NCBI GenBank assembly: GCA_017423825.1
Contig: JAFPCP010000059.1
Location: 1 to 34,582, forward strand
Length of the DNA stretch: 34,582 nucleotides
From: Clostridia bacterium
Lineage (GTDB): Bacteria; Bacillota; Clostridia; Oscillospirales; Acutalibacteraceae
Reading direction: 5' to 3'
The position numbers and the translations under genes are program-made. The notes beneath the pieces are model-generated. The model did no database searches and had not been told where the DNA came from. It worked only from the letters and a program-made list of their open reading frames with translations. Within the stretch, counting starts at the first letter, position 1, and every line of letters begins with the position of its first letter. Shown here piece after piece: positions 15,639 to 24,617 of the stretch.

Positions 15639-16928
15639 ATGAGCGATTACAAAATAGAAACCAAATGTGTGCAGGGTGGATACACGCCCGGTAATGGCGA
15701 GCCTCGCCAGATACCGATTGTGCAAAGCACCACCTTCAAATATGCTACCAGTGCGGATATGGCGAAATTGTTTGATTTAGAGGCATCGGGTTATTTCTAC
15801 ACCCGCCTGCAAAATCCCACCAACGATTCCGTGGCCGCAAAGATTTGCGATATGGAAGGTGGTACGGCGGCGATGCTGACCTCCTCCGGGCAGGCGGCGT
15901 CTTTCTATGCCGTGTTTAACATTGCTTCCTGTGGTGACCACGTGGTTTGCTCCTCTACGGTGTATGGTGGCACCTACAATCTGTTTGCTGTGACCATGAA
16001 GCGCATGGGCATAGAGTTCACCTTCATCTCGCCGGATTGCAGTGCAGAAGAATTGGATGCGGCGTTCCGCCCGAACACCAAGGCGGTGTTTGGCGAGACG
16101 ATTGCCAACCCGGCTTTGGTGGTTTTAGATATTGAAAAATTTGCGGATGCGGCGCACCGCCACGGCGTGCCGCTCATTATCGATAACACGTTTGCCACGC
16201 CGGTCAACTGCCGGCCTTTCGAATGGGGTGCGGACATTGTCACCCACTCCACCACGAAATACATGGACGGCCACGGTGGCGCTGTGGGCGGTTGCATTGT
16301 GGATTCCGGTAAATTTGACTGGACCAAATACCCGGATAAATTCCCGGGCTTATGCACGCCGGATGACAGTTATCACGGCGTGACCTATACCGAGCGCTTT
16401 GGGCTGGAAGGTGCTTTCATCACCAAGGCGACGGCGCAACTGATGCGTGACTTTGGCTCGATTCAGGCACCGCAAAACGCCTTTTTGCTGAATCTGGGGC
16501 TGGAAAGCCTGCACGTGCGCATGAAACGCCATTGCGAAAACGGATTGGCAGTGGCCCGCTTCCTGCAAAGCGACGAGCGCATTGCTTGGGTGACCTATCC
16601 GGATCTGCCGGGTGATCGCTATTACGAATTGGCGCAAAAATATCTGCCCAACGGCAGCTGCGGCGTCGTGAGTTTCGGCGTAAAAGGCGGTCGTGCGGCA
16701 GCCGAATCTTTCATGAAACAACTGAAAATTGCGGCCATTGAAACGCATGTCGCGGATGCGCGTACTTGCTGTTTACACCCTGCCAGCGCTACCCATCGGC
16801 AGATGACCGATGCGGAGTTGGCCGCGGCCGGTATATCGCCGGATTTGATACGTTTTTCTTGCGGCATCGAAAACAGCGAGGATTTGATTGCCGACATTAA
16901 GCAGGCGCTGGACAATATGGAGAAGTGA
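15639..16928 (+). CDS. metY: O-acetylhomoserine aminocarboxypropyltransferase (sulfhydrylase)
   Basis: A 429-residue PLP enzyme of the Cys/Met metabolism family; its length matches O-acetylhomoserine sulfhydrylases (about 425-430) and not cystathionine gamma-synthase or lyase (about 380-400). The PLP lysine is K207 in [20 protein letters not shown] near the N-terminus and IDNTFATP around 185 are other family segments, and the end [20 protein letters not shown] is diagnostic. The ATG at 15639 has GAAAGGAAG upstream. Converts O-acetylhomoserine and sulfide to homocysteine. It is followed after 10 bases by the acyltransferase that makes its substrate. Confidence 0.9.
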   Translation: MSDYKIETKCVQGGYTPGNGEPRQIPIVQSTTFKYATSADMAKLFDLEASGYFYTRLQNPTNDSVAAKICDMEGGTAAMLTSSGQAASFYAVFNIASCGDHVVCSSTVYGGTYNLFAVTMKRMGIEFTFISPDCSAEELDAAFRPNTKAVFGETIANPALVVLDIEKFADAAHRHGVPLIIDNTFATPVNCRPFEWGADIVTHSTTKYMDGHGGAVGGCIVDSGKFDWTKYPDKFPGLCTPDDSYHGVTYTERFGLEGAFITKATAQLMRDFGSIQAPQNAFLLNLGLESLHVRMKRHCENGLAVARFLQSDERIAWVTYPDLPGDRYYELAQKYLPNGSCGVVSFGVKGGRAAAESFMKQLKIAAIETHVADARTCCLHPASATHRQMTDAELAAAGISPDLIRFSCGIENSEDLIADIKQALDNMEK

Positions 16929-16938
16929 GGGAAAACCC

Positions 16939-17856
16939 ATGCCGATTAAAATCCCCAATGACCTGCCGGCGGTGAAAACGTTGACGGATGAAAATATCTT
17001 TGTGATGACCGAAACCCGCGCCATCACACAGGATATCCGTCCGCTGAAAATCTTGTTGCTCAATCTCATGCCGAAAAAAATCGAGACAGAAACACAACTG
17101 TCCCGACTTTTGGGGAATTCACCGTTGCAGGTGGATCTGGAAATGATACACACCAAGGATCACGTTTCCAAAAACACCTCGGCGGAGCATTTGTTTGCTT
17201 TTTACAAGACCTTCGACGATGTCAAAGACCGTACCTTTGACGGTATGATCATCACCGGCGCGCCGGTGGAGAAAATGCCGTTTGAGGAAGTGGAATATTG
17301 GGATGAATTATGCACCATCATGGAATGGAGCAAGAGCCACGTGCACAGCACCTTCCATATTTGCTGGGGCGCACAGGCCGGGCTGTACTATCACTATGGC
17401 ATTCAAAAGTATCCGATTGGGGATAAATATTTCGGCGTTTTCCCGCATCAGGTGGACTATAAGCGTTCGATTTTGTTCCGTGGGTTTGACGACATCTTCA
17501 TGGTGCCGCAATCCCGTTATACCACCGTGAAAGCAGAGGATGTGGCGGCGGTGCCGGAACTGAAAATCCTTGCTTCCTCGCCGGACACCGGGCTGTATGC
17601 GGTGGCGACACCGGGCGGGCGGCAGATCTTCATCACCGGCCATTCGGAGTACGATGCGGATACGCTGAAAAACGAGTATTTGCGTGATCGAGCGATGGGT
17701 CTCGACACCGCCGTGCCGAAAAACTATTTTCCGGACGACGATCCCGAAAAAGAGCCGATGGTCACTTGGCGTGCGCATGCGAATCTCTTGTATAGCAACT
17801 GGCTAAACTATTTTGTATACCAAACCACCCCGTATGATATCACCGAAATCAAATAA
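16939..17856 (+). CDS. metA: Homoserine O-acetyltransferase of the MetA family
   Basis: A 305-residue member of the MetA (homoserine O-succinyltransferase-like) family. The catalytic Cys is C142 in HICWGAQAG, with H234 and E236 in TGHSEYD. Residue 111, in ITGAPVEKM, is Glu. In studied MetA proteins Glu at 111 goes with acetyl-CoA use and Gly with succinyl-CoA use, so this one is predicted to make O-acetylhomoserine, exactly what the upstream metY product needs. TGAGGGA precedes the start; an upstream in-frame ATG at 16888 lies inside metY and was rejected. Many databases would label it as succinyltransferase by homology. Confidence 0.88.
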   Translation: MPIKIPNDLPAVKTLTDENIFVMTETRAITQDIRPLKILLLNLMPKKIETETQLSRLLGNSPLQVDLEMIHTKDHVSKNTSAEHLFAFYKTFDDVKDRTFDGMIITGAPVEKMPFEEVEYWDELCTIMEWSKSHVHSTFHICWGAQAGLYYHYGIQKYPIGDKYFGVFPHQVDYKRSILFRGFDDIFMVPQSRYTTVKAEDVAAVPELKILASSPDTGLYAVATPGGRQIFITGHSEYDADTLKNEYLRDRAMGLDTAVPKNYFPDDDPEKEPMVTWRAHANLLYSNWLNYFVYQTTPYDITEIK

Positions 17857-17895
17857 GCGGTGGTCGGGGGAGGTTAACGGTTTCTATCTACCTAT

Positions 17896-17935
17896 AAAAA
17901 ACGACCGGAAAGCGGATGCTTTCCGGTCGTTTTTT
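17896..17935. terminator. Bidirectional terminator between metA and the ABC exporter
   Basis: An 18-base-pair stem (17896-17913 with 17918-17935; core ACGACCGGAAAGC) with loop GGAT, flanked by A and T runs so that it works for the convergent genes on both sides. Confidence 0.92.
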
Positions 17936-17948
17936 GTTTTGTAGATCT

Positions 17949-19886
17949 TTAATCGAGCTCAAATGCACCGGTATACAACTGATAATAGGTGCCTTTTTGC
18001 GCCAGTAAGGTTTCGTGGTTGCCTCGCTCGATGATGCGGCCGTTTTCCAGAACCATAATCACATCGGAATCCATGACGGTGGACAGCCGATGGGCAATGA
18101 CAAAGACGGTGCGTCCTTCCATCAATTTATCCATGCCCCGCTGCACGATGGCCTCGGTGCGGGTGTCGATGGAAGAGGTCGCCTCATCCAAAATCATGAC
18201 CGGGGGATCTGCCACAGCCGCGCGGGCGATGGCCAGCAACTGCCGCTGTCCTTGGGAGAGGTTGCTGCCGTTGTTGCTCAGCGGGGTATCGTAGCCTTGC
18301 GGCAGACGGGAAATGAAATCGTGTGCGCCGGCCAGTTTGGCGGCCTCGCAGCATTCTTCGTCGGTGGCATCCAACCGTCCGTAGCGAATGTTGTCCATCA
18401 CGGTACCGGTGAAGAGGTTGGTTTCTTGTAACACAACGCCGAGGGAGCGGCGCAGGTCGGATTTCTTGATTTTGTTGATGTTGATGCCGTCATACCGCAC
18501 TTTACCATCGGTGATATCGTAGAAACGATTGATAAGATTCGTGATGGTGGTTTTGCCGGCACCCGTGGCGCCCACAAAGGCAACCTTTTGTCCCGGCTCT
18601 GCATACACAGATACATCACGCAACACGGTTTTGCCTTCGGTATAGGCAAAGGTGACGTCGGTGAGCCGCACATCCCCCTGTAAAGGCGTGTAGGTGAGGG
18701 TGCCGTCGCTGTGCGGGTGTTTCCAAGCCCATTGACCGGTGCGATGTTGGGTTTCGGTGACGGTGCCGTCGGCATCGATGTGCGCGTTCACGAGGGTGAC
18801 GTATCCCTCGTCCACCTCCGGCTCCTGGTCCATGAGCGACAGCACGCGCTGGGCGCCGGCCATACCCATGATGATGGAGTTGAATTGTTGGGATACCTGG
18901 TTTATATTGCCGGTAAACTGTTTGGTCATGTTCAGGAAGGGCACCACCAAATCTATGGTGAATGCCAAACCGGACAAACTCACGTTGGGAACGCCGGCAA
19001 CCAGGAACAAGCCACCAATCATCGCACAAGAGACGTATAAGATGTTGCCGATGTTCATGACGACCGGGCCGAGAATGTTCGCATAGGCGTGCGCCCGCAC
19101 AGCGTCATGGTACAATTCTTCGTTGATGGCATCAAAGTCGGCACGGGCTTGTTTTTCGTGGCAAAAGACCTTGACGACCTTTTGGCCATTCATCATTTCT
19201 TGGATAAAGCCCTCCACCTTACCGATGGATTTCTGTTGGCGGATGAAGTATTTGGCGGAGCCGCCGCCGACCTTTTTGGATACAAAGAATATGATGGCGA
19301 CGCCGACCAGCACGATTAAGGTCATCAGTGCGCTGTACCACAGCATGATGAACAGGACGGTCAGCACGATGGTGCCGGCTTGCAGCAGGCTGGGCAGCGA
19401 CTGGGACACGAGTTGGCGCAATGTATCAATATCGTTGGTATAATGACTCATGATATCGCCGTGCTTGTTCGTGTCGAAATATTTGATGGGCAGGTTTTGC
19501 ATGCCGTCAAACAATTTGCTCCGCAGTTTGCAAAGGAAGCCTTGCGTAATATAGGCCATGAGCTGTGTGTGCAGGGTGATAAAGACGATGGACAACACGT
19601 ACAGCGTAATCAGGATGCCCACGAGCGGCAGTATGCGCTCTTTGGCTACTGCCCAGGACAGGGTGCCGGTTTGCAGGCAATCCGTGACCACTTTCAGCAC
19701 CTTTTGTGTAAATACAGAGGGGATAGCGGACACGCCCGCTGAGAAGAGGATACATACAATGGTTATCGGGATGAGCACCGGGTAGGAGCGGAACAGAATC
19801 TTGACGATACGCAAAAGCGGCGCAAGCCCGATTTTTTTATCGCCGGGGTGCATACCTCGGTTCATGGAACGCATCGGTTTATGCAT
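17949..19886 (-). CDS. ABC exporter half-transporter, canonical ATPase subunit
   Basis: A 645-residue fusion of a six-helix type-1 exporter membrane domain and an ATPase domain. The Walker A motif GATGAGKTT is near residue 440, signature LSQGQRQLLAIARAA precedes the Walker B VMILDEATSSID near 560-570 with the catalytic Glu intact, and the H-loop His is present in VIAHRLSTV. An insertion of about 30 residues (around DADGTVTETQHRTG) lies just before the ATPase domain. The start at 19886 was selected because GGAGG lies 8 bases upstream; it overlaps the partner gene by eight bases. With the upstream gene it forms a heterodimeric exporter of the LmrCD/BmrCD type; such pumps export drugs or lipids, and the cargo here is unknown. 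Confidence 0.88.
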   Translation of the reverse strand: MHKPMRSMNRGMHPGDKKIGLAPLLRIVKILFRSYPVLIPITIVCILFSAGVSAIPSVFTQKVLKVVTDCLQTGTLSWAVAKERILPLVGILITLYVLSIVFITLHTQLMAYITQGFLCKLRSKLFDGMQNLPIKYFDTNKHGDIMSHYTNDIDTLRQLVSQSLPSLLQAGTIVLTVLFIMLWYSALMTLIVLVGVAIIFFVSKKVGGGSAKYFIRQQKSIGKVEGFIQEMMNGQKVVKVFCHEKQARADFDAINEELYHDAVRAHAYANILGPVVMNIGNILYVSCAMIGGLFLVAGVPNVSLSGLAFTIDLVVPFLNMTKQFTGNINQVSQQFNSIIMGMAGAQRVLSLMDQEPEVDEGYVTLVNAHIDADGTVTETQHRTGQWAWKHPHSDGTLTYTPLQGDVRLTDVTFAYTEGKTVLRDVSVYAEPGQKVAFVGATGAGKTTITNLINRFYDITDGKVRYDGININKIKKSDLRRSLGVVLQETNLFTGTVMDNIRYGRLDATDEECCEAAKLAGAHDFISRLPQGYDTPLSNNGSNLSQGQRQLLAIARAAVADPPVMILDEATSSIDTRTEAIVQRGMDKLMEGRTVFVIAHRLSTVMDSDVIMVLENGRIIERGNHETLLAQKGTYYQLYTGAFELD

Positions 19887-21636
19887 GCTCCTCACCTCCG
19901 TTCGACTGCTGGGCGTATATCTCTTGGTACATGTCATTGGATGCCAGCAATTCTTCGTGGGTGCCCATGGCTGCGATGCTGCCGTTTTCCATGATGAGAA
20001 TCAAATCCGCATCTTGCACCGAGGCCACGCGTTGGGCGATGATGATTTTGGTGGTTTCGGGGATGTATTCCCGGAAACCGGCCCGGATATTGGCATCGGT
20101 TTTGGTGTCTACGGCACTTGTGGAGTCATCCAAAATGAGAATTTTCGGTTTTTTTAGCAGCGCCCGCGCGATGCACAGGCGTTGCTTTTGACCGCCGGAT
20201 ACGTTGGTGCCGCCTTGTTCGATATAGGTGTCGTATCCGTCCGGGAAGGCGGACACAAAGTCGTGCGCCTGGGCCAGACGGCAGGCTTCTTCGATTTCTT
20301 CGTCGGTGGCGTGTTCGTTGCCCCACCGCAGATTGTCTTTGATGGTTCCGGAGAACAGCAAGTTTTTCTGCAACACCATTGCCACAGCGTTGCGCAATGT
20401 ATTCAGGTCGTAGCGCCGCACGTCCACGCCGCCGACTTGTATGCAACCCTCGGTTGTATCATATAGGCGAGGAATCAGCTGCACAAGGGTGGTTTTACTC
20501 GAACCGGTACCGCCGAGTATGCCGACGGTCATGCCGGAGGGGATGTGCAAATCTATGTCCGCGAGGGCGAAGTTTTCCGCCTTGTCGGAATATTTGAAAC
20601 TCACGCCGCTGAAATCAATGGAACCGTCTGCTACGTCGGTTATGGGATTTTCCGGGTTGGTGAGGGCCGGCTGCTCGGTAAGTACTTCGTCCAGGCGTTT
20701 CATGGATTCCGCCGACATGGTGAGCATGACGTAAATCATGGACAACATCATCAGTTGCATGAGAATCTGCATGCCATAGGTGAGCATGGCGGTGATTTCA
20801 CCCACGTTGATAAGACTGCCGCCGGAGGTGATGATGAGTTTGGAGCCAACCAACAATACAAATATCATGTTGAAATACACGCAGAATTGCATGAGCGGCG
20901 TGTTGAGTGCCACCAAGCGTTCGGCGAAGGTGAAGTCCTTGCGAATGGTTTCGGCGGCGGTGGCGAATTTCTCCTTTTCATAAGGTTCTCTGGAAAAACT
21001 TTTCACCACCCGCATGTTTCGTACGTTCTCTTCGATGGATTCGTTGAGACGGTCGTATTTGCGGAACACGCGGCGGAAAGCCGGCATGGCTTTGCGCGCC
21101 ACCAGCAACAACCCGCCCGCCAAGATGGGCACCAAAATCAAGAACGAGGTCGCCAAAGCACCCCCCATGATGTAAGCCATGATAATGGAAAAAATCAGCA
21201 TCAAGGGTGCGCGCACGGCGATGCGAATGAGCATCATGTACGACATGCGCACGTGCATGATGTCGGTGGTCAACCGCGTCACCAGGGACGAGGAGGAGAA
21301 GCGGTCGATGTTTTGGAAAGAATAGCGCTGGATGTTATAAAACGCATCCCGGCGCAGGTTTTTCGCAAAGCCGGCCGAGGCTTTGGCACAGGTGACAGCC
21401 GCTAACCCGCCACAGGCGAGGGATAAGACGGCCATCAAAATCAGAAACAGCCCCGTGCGTACAACGAATGGCATTTGTGTTCCTGCTTCAATGCGGTTGA
21501 CCAGGTTGGCCGTAATGAAGGGGATGAAGCACTCGATAGCCGCTTCTAATGTGATGAAAAGTAGAGTGAGAAGGGAGGGCGTTTTATATTCCCGCACACA
21601 ACTCAATAGGCGTTTGTACATAGCTTTTTGATGCAT
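19879..21636 (-). CDS. ABC exporter half-transporter, degenerate ATPase subunit
   Basis: A protein of about 585 residues with an N-terminal six-helix exporter domain and a C-terminal ATPase. Walker A is GGTGSSKTT (Ser in place of the usual second Gly), the signature NVSGGQKQRLCIARALL is intact, Walker B is ILILDDSTSAVD near residue 503 with Asp where the catalytic Glu should be, and the H-loop His is replaced by Gln in IAQRVASV. These changes are the hallmark of the non-hydrolysing site in heterodimeric exporters. The start is uncertain: ATG at 21636 or 21621, or a GTG further upstream; the AAAGG site is not ideally placed for any. First gene of a two-gene operon with its own promoter. Confidence 0.87.
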   Translation of the reverse strand: MHQKAMYKRLLSCVREYKTPSLLTLLFITLEAAIECFIPFITANLVNRIEAGTQMPFVVRTGLFLILMAVLSLACGGLAAVTCAKASAGFAKNLRRDAFYNIQRYSFQNIDRFSSSSLVTRLTTDIMHVRMSYMMLIRIAVRAPLMLIFSIIMAYIMGGALATSFLILVPILAGGLLLVARKAMPAFRRVFRKYDRLNESIEENVRNMRVVKSFSREPYEKEKFATAAETIRKDFTFAERLVALNTPLMQFCVYFNMIFVLLVGSKLIITSGGSLINVGEITAMLTYGMQILMQLMMLSMIYVMLTMSAESMKRLDEVLTEQPALTNPENPITDVADGSIDFSGVSFKYSDKAENFALADIDLHIPSGMTVGILGGTGSSKTTLVQLIPRLYDTTEGCIQVGGVDVRRYDLNTLRNAVAMVLQKNLLFSGTIKDNLRWGNEHATDEEIEEACRLAQAHDFVSAFPDGYDTYIEQGGTNVSGGQKQRLCIARALLKKPKILILDDSTSAVDTKTDANIRAGFREYIPETTKIIIAQRVASVQDADLILIMENGSIAAMGTHEELLASNDMYQEIYAQQSNGGEEHA

Positions 21637-21710
21637 CCTTTCTGTCACAGCCCACACAAGCCGCTGCGTGGGAAAGGGGTATGATTTTACCTCAATACTC
21701 TAACCATATA

Positions 21711-21739
21711 ATTATATACCTGCATACCGGCAAAGTCAA
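21711..21739 (-). promoter_or_regulatory. Promoter of the ABC exporter operon
   Basis: On the minus strand TTGACT (complement of 21734-21739), 17-base spacer, TATAAT (complement of 21711-21716). One of the best consensus promoters in the window. GAGTATTGAG lies just downstream (complement of 21691-21700), near the start of transcription, and may be an operator. Confidence 0.8.
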
Positions 21740-21757
21740 GGCAAAGGAGAGAAAGAA

Positions 21758-21799
21758 AGGGAGAGAATCAACGCAGTCAAAGCCGTTGATTCTCTCCCT
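21758..21799 (-). terminator. Terminator of the LacI-type regulator gene
   Basis: A 16-base-pair perfect stem (21758-21773 with 21784-21799; GGGAGAGAATCAACG core), 10-base loop, followed on the minus strand by a T-rich TTTCTTTCTC tract. Confidence 0.75.
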
Positions 21800-21803
21800 G
21801 TTT

Positions 21804-22787
21804 TCAGTTTATGCGGAAGGAGTCTCGTTCCATGAGTTGGCATGGAATTTGGGTGTGTGTCGGTGCGGTTTCCCCGGCCAGCACTTTGTCGAGGGTGTCC
21901 ATGGCGGTGGCACACAACGTTTGCAAATGCGTGTCCACGCTGGTCAGTTCGGGGGTGGCACAACGAGCCAGTGCGGAGTTGTTAAAGCCCACGATCGGCA
22001 TGTTCAGACCGATGCGCAATAGGGCTTTTTGTGCGCCGAGCGCCAATAAATCGTCCGAGGCAATCACCGCGTCAAAGTGGACTTGTTTGACCAGCAATTG
22101 TTTGATGCAGGCGTTGATATCGTCGAGGTCGCGATTGACTTGCAGGATGCGTTTGTCGTCCGATTGCAGACCGGCTGCGGCGTAGGCGCGATGATAGCCG
22201 TTGATTTTTTCGCGGCAACTGTAATTGTTTGTGTGGTAAAGGAACAAAACGTCCCGCCGCTGCCGCCGGAAAAGATGTCCCATCAGTTCCGCAACAGCCG
22301 TCTGCTCGTCGCAGGTGATGCTGTATACGCCGGGTATTTCTAAGTGGCTGTTAAGCAGTATCACCGGCATGCGTGCAGCGATGGCCTCGATTTGGGAAAG
22401 GTCTTGCTGCGGATAAGCATCGTCCAACACCAGCAGTGCATCTACCTGCTGTTGCAGGATGTAGCGCAGCGCTTCTTGTTTTCCTTGTGCGGTGGATCCG
22501 GTGCAACGCAAAATGGCGTTCATCTCCTGTGTGCGCAGACGTTCTTCGATATAAGCCACGGCGGTGGCCTGAAAGGCATCTTCTATATGGGTGCACAAAA
22601 CCCCGACCTGTCGCATGGAACCAAGTCCCAGTCCGCGTGCGCAGGCGTTAGGTGTATAGCCCTTTTCTTGCATGACGGCCAGTATGCGTTCGCGGGTTTG
22701 CGCGCGTACGTTGGGGCTGTTGTTGAGGACACGGGATACGGTTGCGATGGATACGCCACATTGTTCGGCGATATCGTAGATGTTCAT
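21804..22787 (-). CDS. LacI-family transcriptional regulator
   Basis: A 327-residue repressor with the LacI helix-turn-helix at the very N-terminus (IYDIAEQCGVSIATVSRVLN, then NSPNVRAQTRERILA with hinge helix near PNACARGLG) and a periplasmic-binding-protein-like ligand domain (VDALLVLDDAY, VDFDAVIASDDLLALGA-like segment, PIVGFNNSALA). The ATG at 22787 follows GGAGGGAA and places the helix-turn-helix at residues 4-25; an upstream ATG (22826) has no ribosome site. It lies between the exporter operon and a divergent EamA operon, so either or both are plausible targets. The effector is unknown, probably a sugar or nucleoside-like ligand as in most of the family. Confidence 0.9.
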   Translation of the reverse strand: MNIYDIAEQCGVSIATVSRVLNNSPNVRAQTRERILAVMQEKGYTPNACARGLGLGSMRQVGVLCTHIEDAFQATAVAYIEERLRTQEMNAILRCTGSTAQGKQEALRYILQQQVDALLVLDDAYPQQDLSQIEAIAARMPVILLNSHLEIPGVYSITCDEQTAVAELMGHLFRRQRRDVLFLYHTNNYSCREKINGYHRAYAAAGLQSDDKRILQVNRDLDDINACIKQLLVKQVHFDAVIASDDLLALGAQKALLRIGLNMPIVGFNNSALARCATPELTSVDTHLQTLCATAMDTLDKVLAGETAPTHTQIPCQLMERDSFRIN

Positions 22788-22830
22788 AAGTTCCCTCCGT
22801 TCGGGTGGAATTGTAAGCCCTTTCATAATG

Positions 22831-22859
22831 AGTATACTCTCTGTTTTGAAAAAAAGCAA
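22831..22859 (-). promoter_or_regulatory. Promoter of the LacI-type gene with palindromic site
   Basis: On the minus strand TTGCTT (complement of 22854-22859), 17-base spacer, TATACT (complement of 22831-22836). The -10 is embedded in the perfect 10-base palindrome GAGTATACTC (22830-22839), a possible autoregulatory operator. Confidence 0.65.
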
Positions 22860-22919
22860 GCAAAGAAGTAGAAAGAAACAGAAATTTCCTATTTTTTTGT
22901 CGAATAGGCACGCACGCAC

Positions 22920-22948
22920 TTGCAATTTGCCGTTTGAATGAGTATAAT
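22920..22948 (+). promoter_or_regulatory. Promoter of the EamA-DUF2461-UPF0340-Mrp operon
   Basis: TTGCAA at 22920-22925 and TATAAT at 22943-22948, 17 bases apart. The -10 is preceded by GAG, giving GAGTATAATA, similar to half of the palindrome in the divergent promoter. Confidence 0.7.
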
Positions 22949-22990
22949 AACGAGGTGATTGTGTAAAAGTATTCGATAGGGGGAAGTTGT

Positions 22991-23908
22991 GTGGCCGATA
23001 CCAGGCGTGCCCGGGCTGTGCGGGGTAATTTGCTTTTGTTGTTAGCTGCCATGATTTGGGGCTTTGCTTTTGTAGCGCAGAAAAGCGGCGGCGCCGCTAT
23101 GGGACCCCTCACATTTAACGGTATACGATCCGCTTTGGGTGCCTTGGGGCTGTTAGCGGTGACGCCGTTGCTGGATAAATGGGGACTCAGCCGAAAGCCT
23201 GCCACACCCGCTGAGCGAAAGACCTTGTGGCTTGGCGGTGCGGTTTGCGGCGTAGCTTTGTTTGCCGCAACCAATCTGCAACAAATCGGGCTGCAATACA
23301 CCACCGTAGGAAAGGGTGGATTCATCACCGCTTTGTACATTGTGTTGGTGCCTTTGCTGGGTGTGTTTGCGGGCAAACGCATCCACGCGCTCAACTGGTG
23401 TGGGGTAGCGGTGGCTTTGGCCGGATTGTATTTTTTGTGTGGGCATGGCGAGCGTGGTTTGGATTTGGGCGACTTATTGTTGCTGCTTTGCGCGCTTTTG
23501 TTTGCCTTGCAAATTCTCGCGGTGTCTCATTTTTCGCCTCGGGTGGACGGGGTGCGTTTGTCTTGCATACAGTTTTTGGTGGTCGGGGCGCTTAATGCAC
23601 CTTTTATGTTTGTGTTTGAACAGCCGTCTTTGCCTGCTGTTTGGGATAATATAGTGGCTGTTTTGTATGCCGGTTTGTTGTCCAGCGGTGTGGCTTACAC
23701 GTTGCAAATTGTTGCACAAAAAGACACCGAACCTACCGTTGCCTCGTTACTGATGAGTTTGGAATCGGTGTTTGCGGTGGTGGCAGGCTGGCTTTTGTTG
23801 CAGGATAGGTTATCCATGTTGGAGTGGATTGGTTGTGCGCTGATGTTCGTGGCCATTTTGTTGGCGCAGTTTCCGTCTGCGCAGGGCCAAACCTTGAAAG
23901 GGGATTAA
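22991..23908 (+). CDS. EamA-family (DMT) transporter
   Basis: A 305-residue membrane protein with ten predicted helices in two EamA repeats. The opening LLLLLAAMIWGFAFVAQKSG and the second-half segment SLLMSLESVFAVVAGWLLLQD are the standard family patterns. It starts with GTG at 22991, preceded by GGGGGAAG; no better ATG exists upstream of the first helix. First gene of a four-gene operon (gaps 3, 7 and 32 bases). Predicted metabolite exporter or importer; substrate unknown. It is only distantly similar to the DMT protein at 1558-2436. Confidence 0.87.
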   Translation: MADTRRARAVRGNLLLLLAAMIWGFAFVAQKSGGAAMGPLTFNGIRSALGALGLLAVTPLLDKWGLSRKPATPAERKTLWLGGAVCGVALFAATNLQQIGLQYTTVGKGGFITALYIVLVPLLGVFAGKRIHALNWCGVAVALAGLYFLCGHGERGLDLGDLLLLLCALLFALQILAVSHFSPRVDGVRLSCIQFLVVGALNAPFMFVFEQPSLPAVWDNIVAVLYAGLLSSGVAYTLQIVAQKDTEPTVASLLMSLESVFAVVAGWLLLQDRLSMLEWIGCALMFVAILLAQFPSAQGQTLKGD

Positions 23909-23911
23909 TGT

Positions 23912-24610
23912 ATGTCGGATTTTCGGGGAATTACGTCCGAGAGTTTGTTTTTGCTCGCAGAAAATCGCTTTCACGATAGCAAGGCGTTTTATGAAGAGCA
24001 CAAGCCGATTATCAAACGGGATGTTTTACAGCCGTTATCCCATCTAATAGAGGAGCTGACCCCGTTTATGCTGACGGTAGACCCGCATATAGCCGGCCAT
24101 GTCAGTCGGATACGGCGGGATAATCGGTTCACCCACGATAAGTCGATGTATCGAGAGAATATTTGGATTACATTTATGCGGGATAAGCGTGCGTGGGATT
24201 GGTGTGTGCCGGCTTTTTATCTGGATGCTTCCTTGCGGGGGGCTGAGTGGGGTGTCGGCTTTTACAGCGCCACACCCACCATTATGAAAGTGTTGCGCCG
24301 CCGCACGCAAGAGCAACCCAAGCAGATGTTGCAAGCGTTGCGCAAAGCAAAACGCGCGGGCTTTGTTTTAAGCGGTCAACCGTATGCGCGGCCGCGCAGC
24401 ACACCGGACACGCCGGCGGCGCTGCGTCCGATATATGATTGCCGCACCATTCGTCTGTCCCGATATGACGCAGCTTCGCTGTTGGCAGAGCCGGAGTTGC
24501 CCCAGCGGTTGAAGAAAGCATTTGCCGCTTTGGCGCCATTTTATTCTTTGGTGATGCAGGCGGTGGAGGAGAGCGCCCGCGCTGGATGCGGAAAAGCCGA
24601 AAAGGAGTGA
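23912..24610 (+). CDS. DUF2461 family protein
   Basis: A 232-residue soluble protein matching the DUF2461/TIGR02453 family: ENRFHDSKAFYEEHKPII near the N-terminus, RRDNRFTHDKSMYRENIWI around residues 67-86, GVGFYSATP near 112 and a basic central helix. The function of the family is not established. It starts three bases after the EamA gene with AAAGGGG overlapping the end of that gene, so it is translated from the same message. Confidence 0.82.
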   Translation: MSDFRGITSESLFLLAENRFHDSKAFYEEHKPIIKRDVLQPLSHLIEELTPFMLTVDPHIAGHVSRIRRDNRFTHDKSMYRENIWITFMRDKRAWDWCVPAFYLDASLRGAEWGVGFYSATPTIMKVLRRRTQEQPKQMLQALRKAKRAGFVLSGQPYARPRSTPDTPAALRPIYDCRTIRLSRYDAASLLAEPELPQRLKKAFAALAPFYSLVMQAVEESARAGCGKAEKE

Positions 24611-24617
24611 TAAACGT

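Noticed and set aside
21383..21631. Plus-strand open frames opposite the ABC exporter genes as possible small proteins
   Set aside because: They lie wholly inside conserved membrane-domain sequence of the minus-strand genes and lack ribosome sites.
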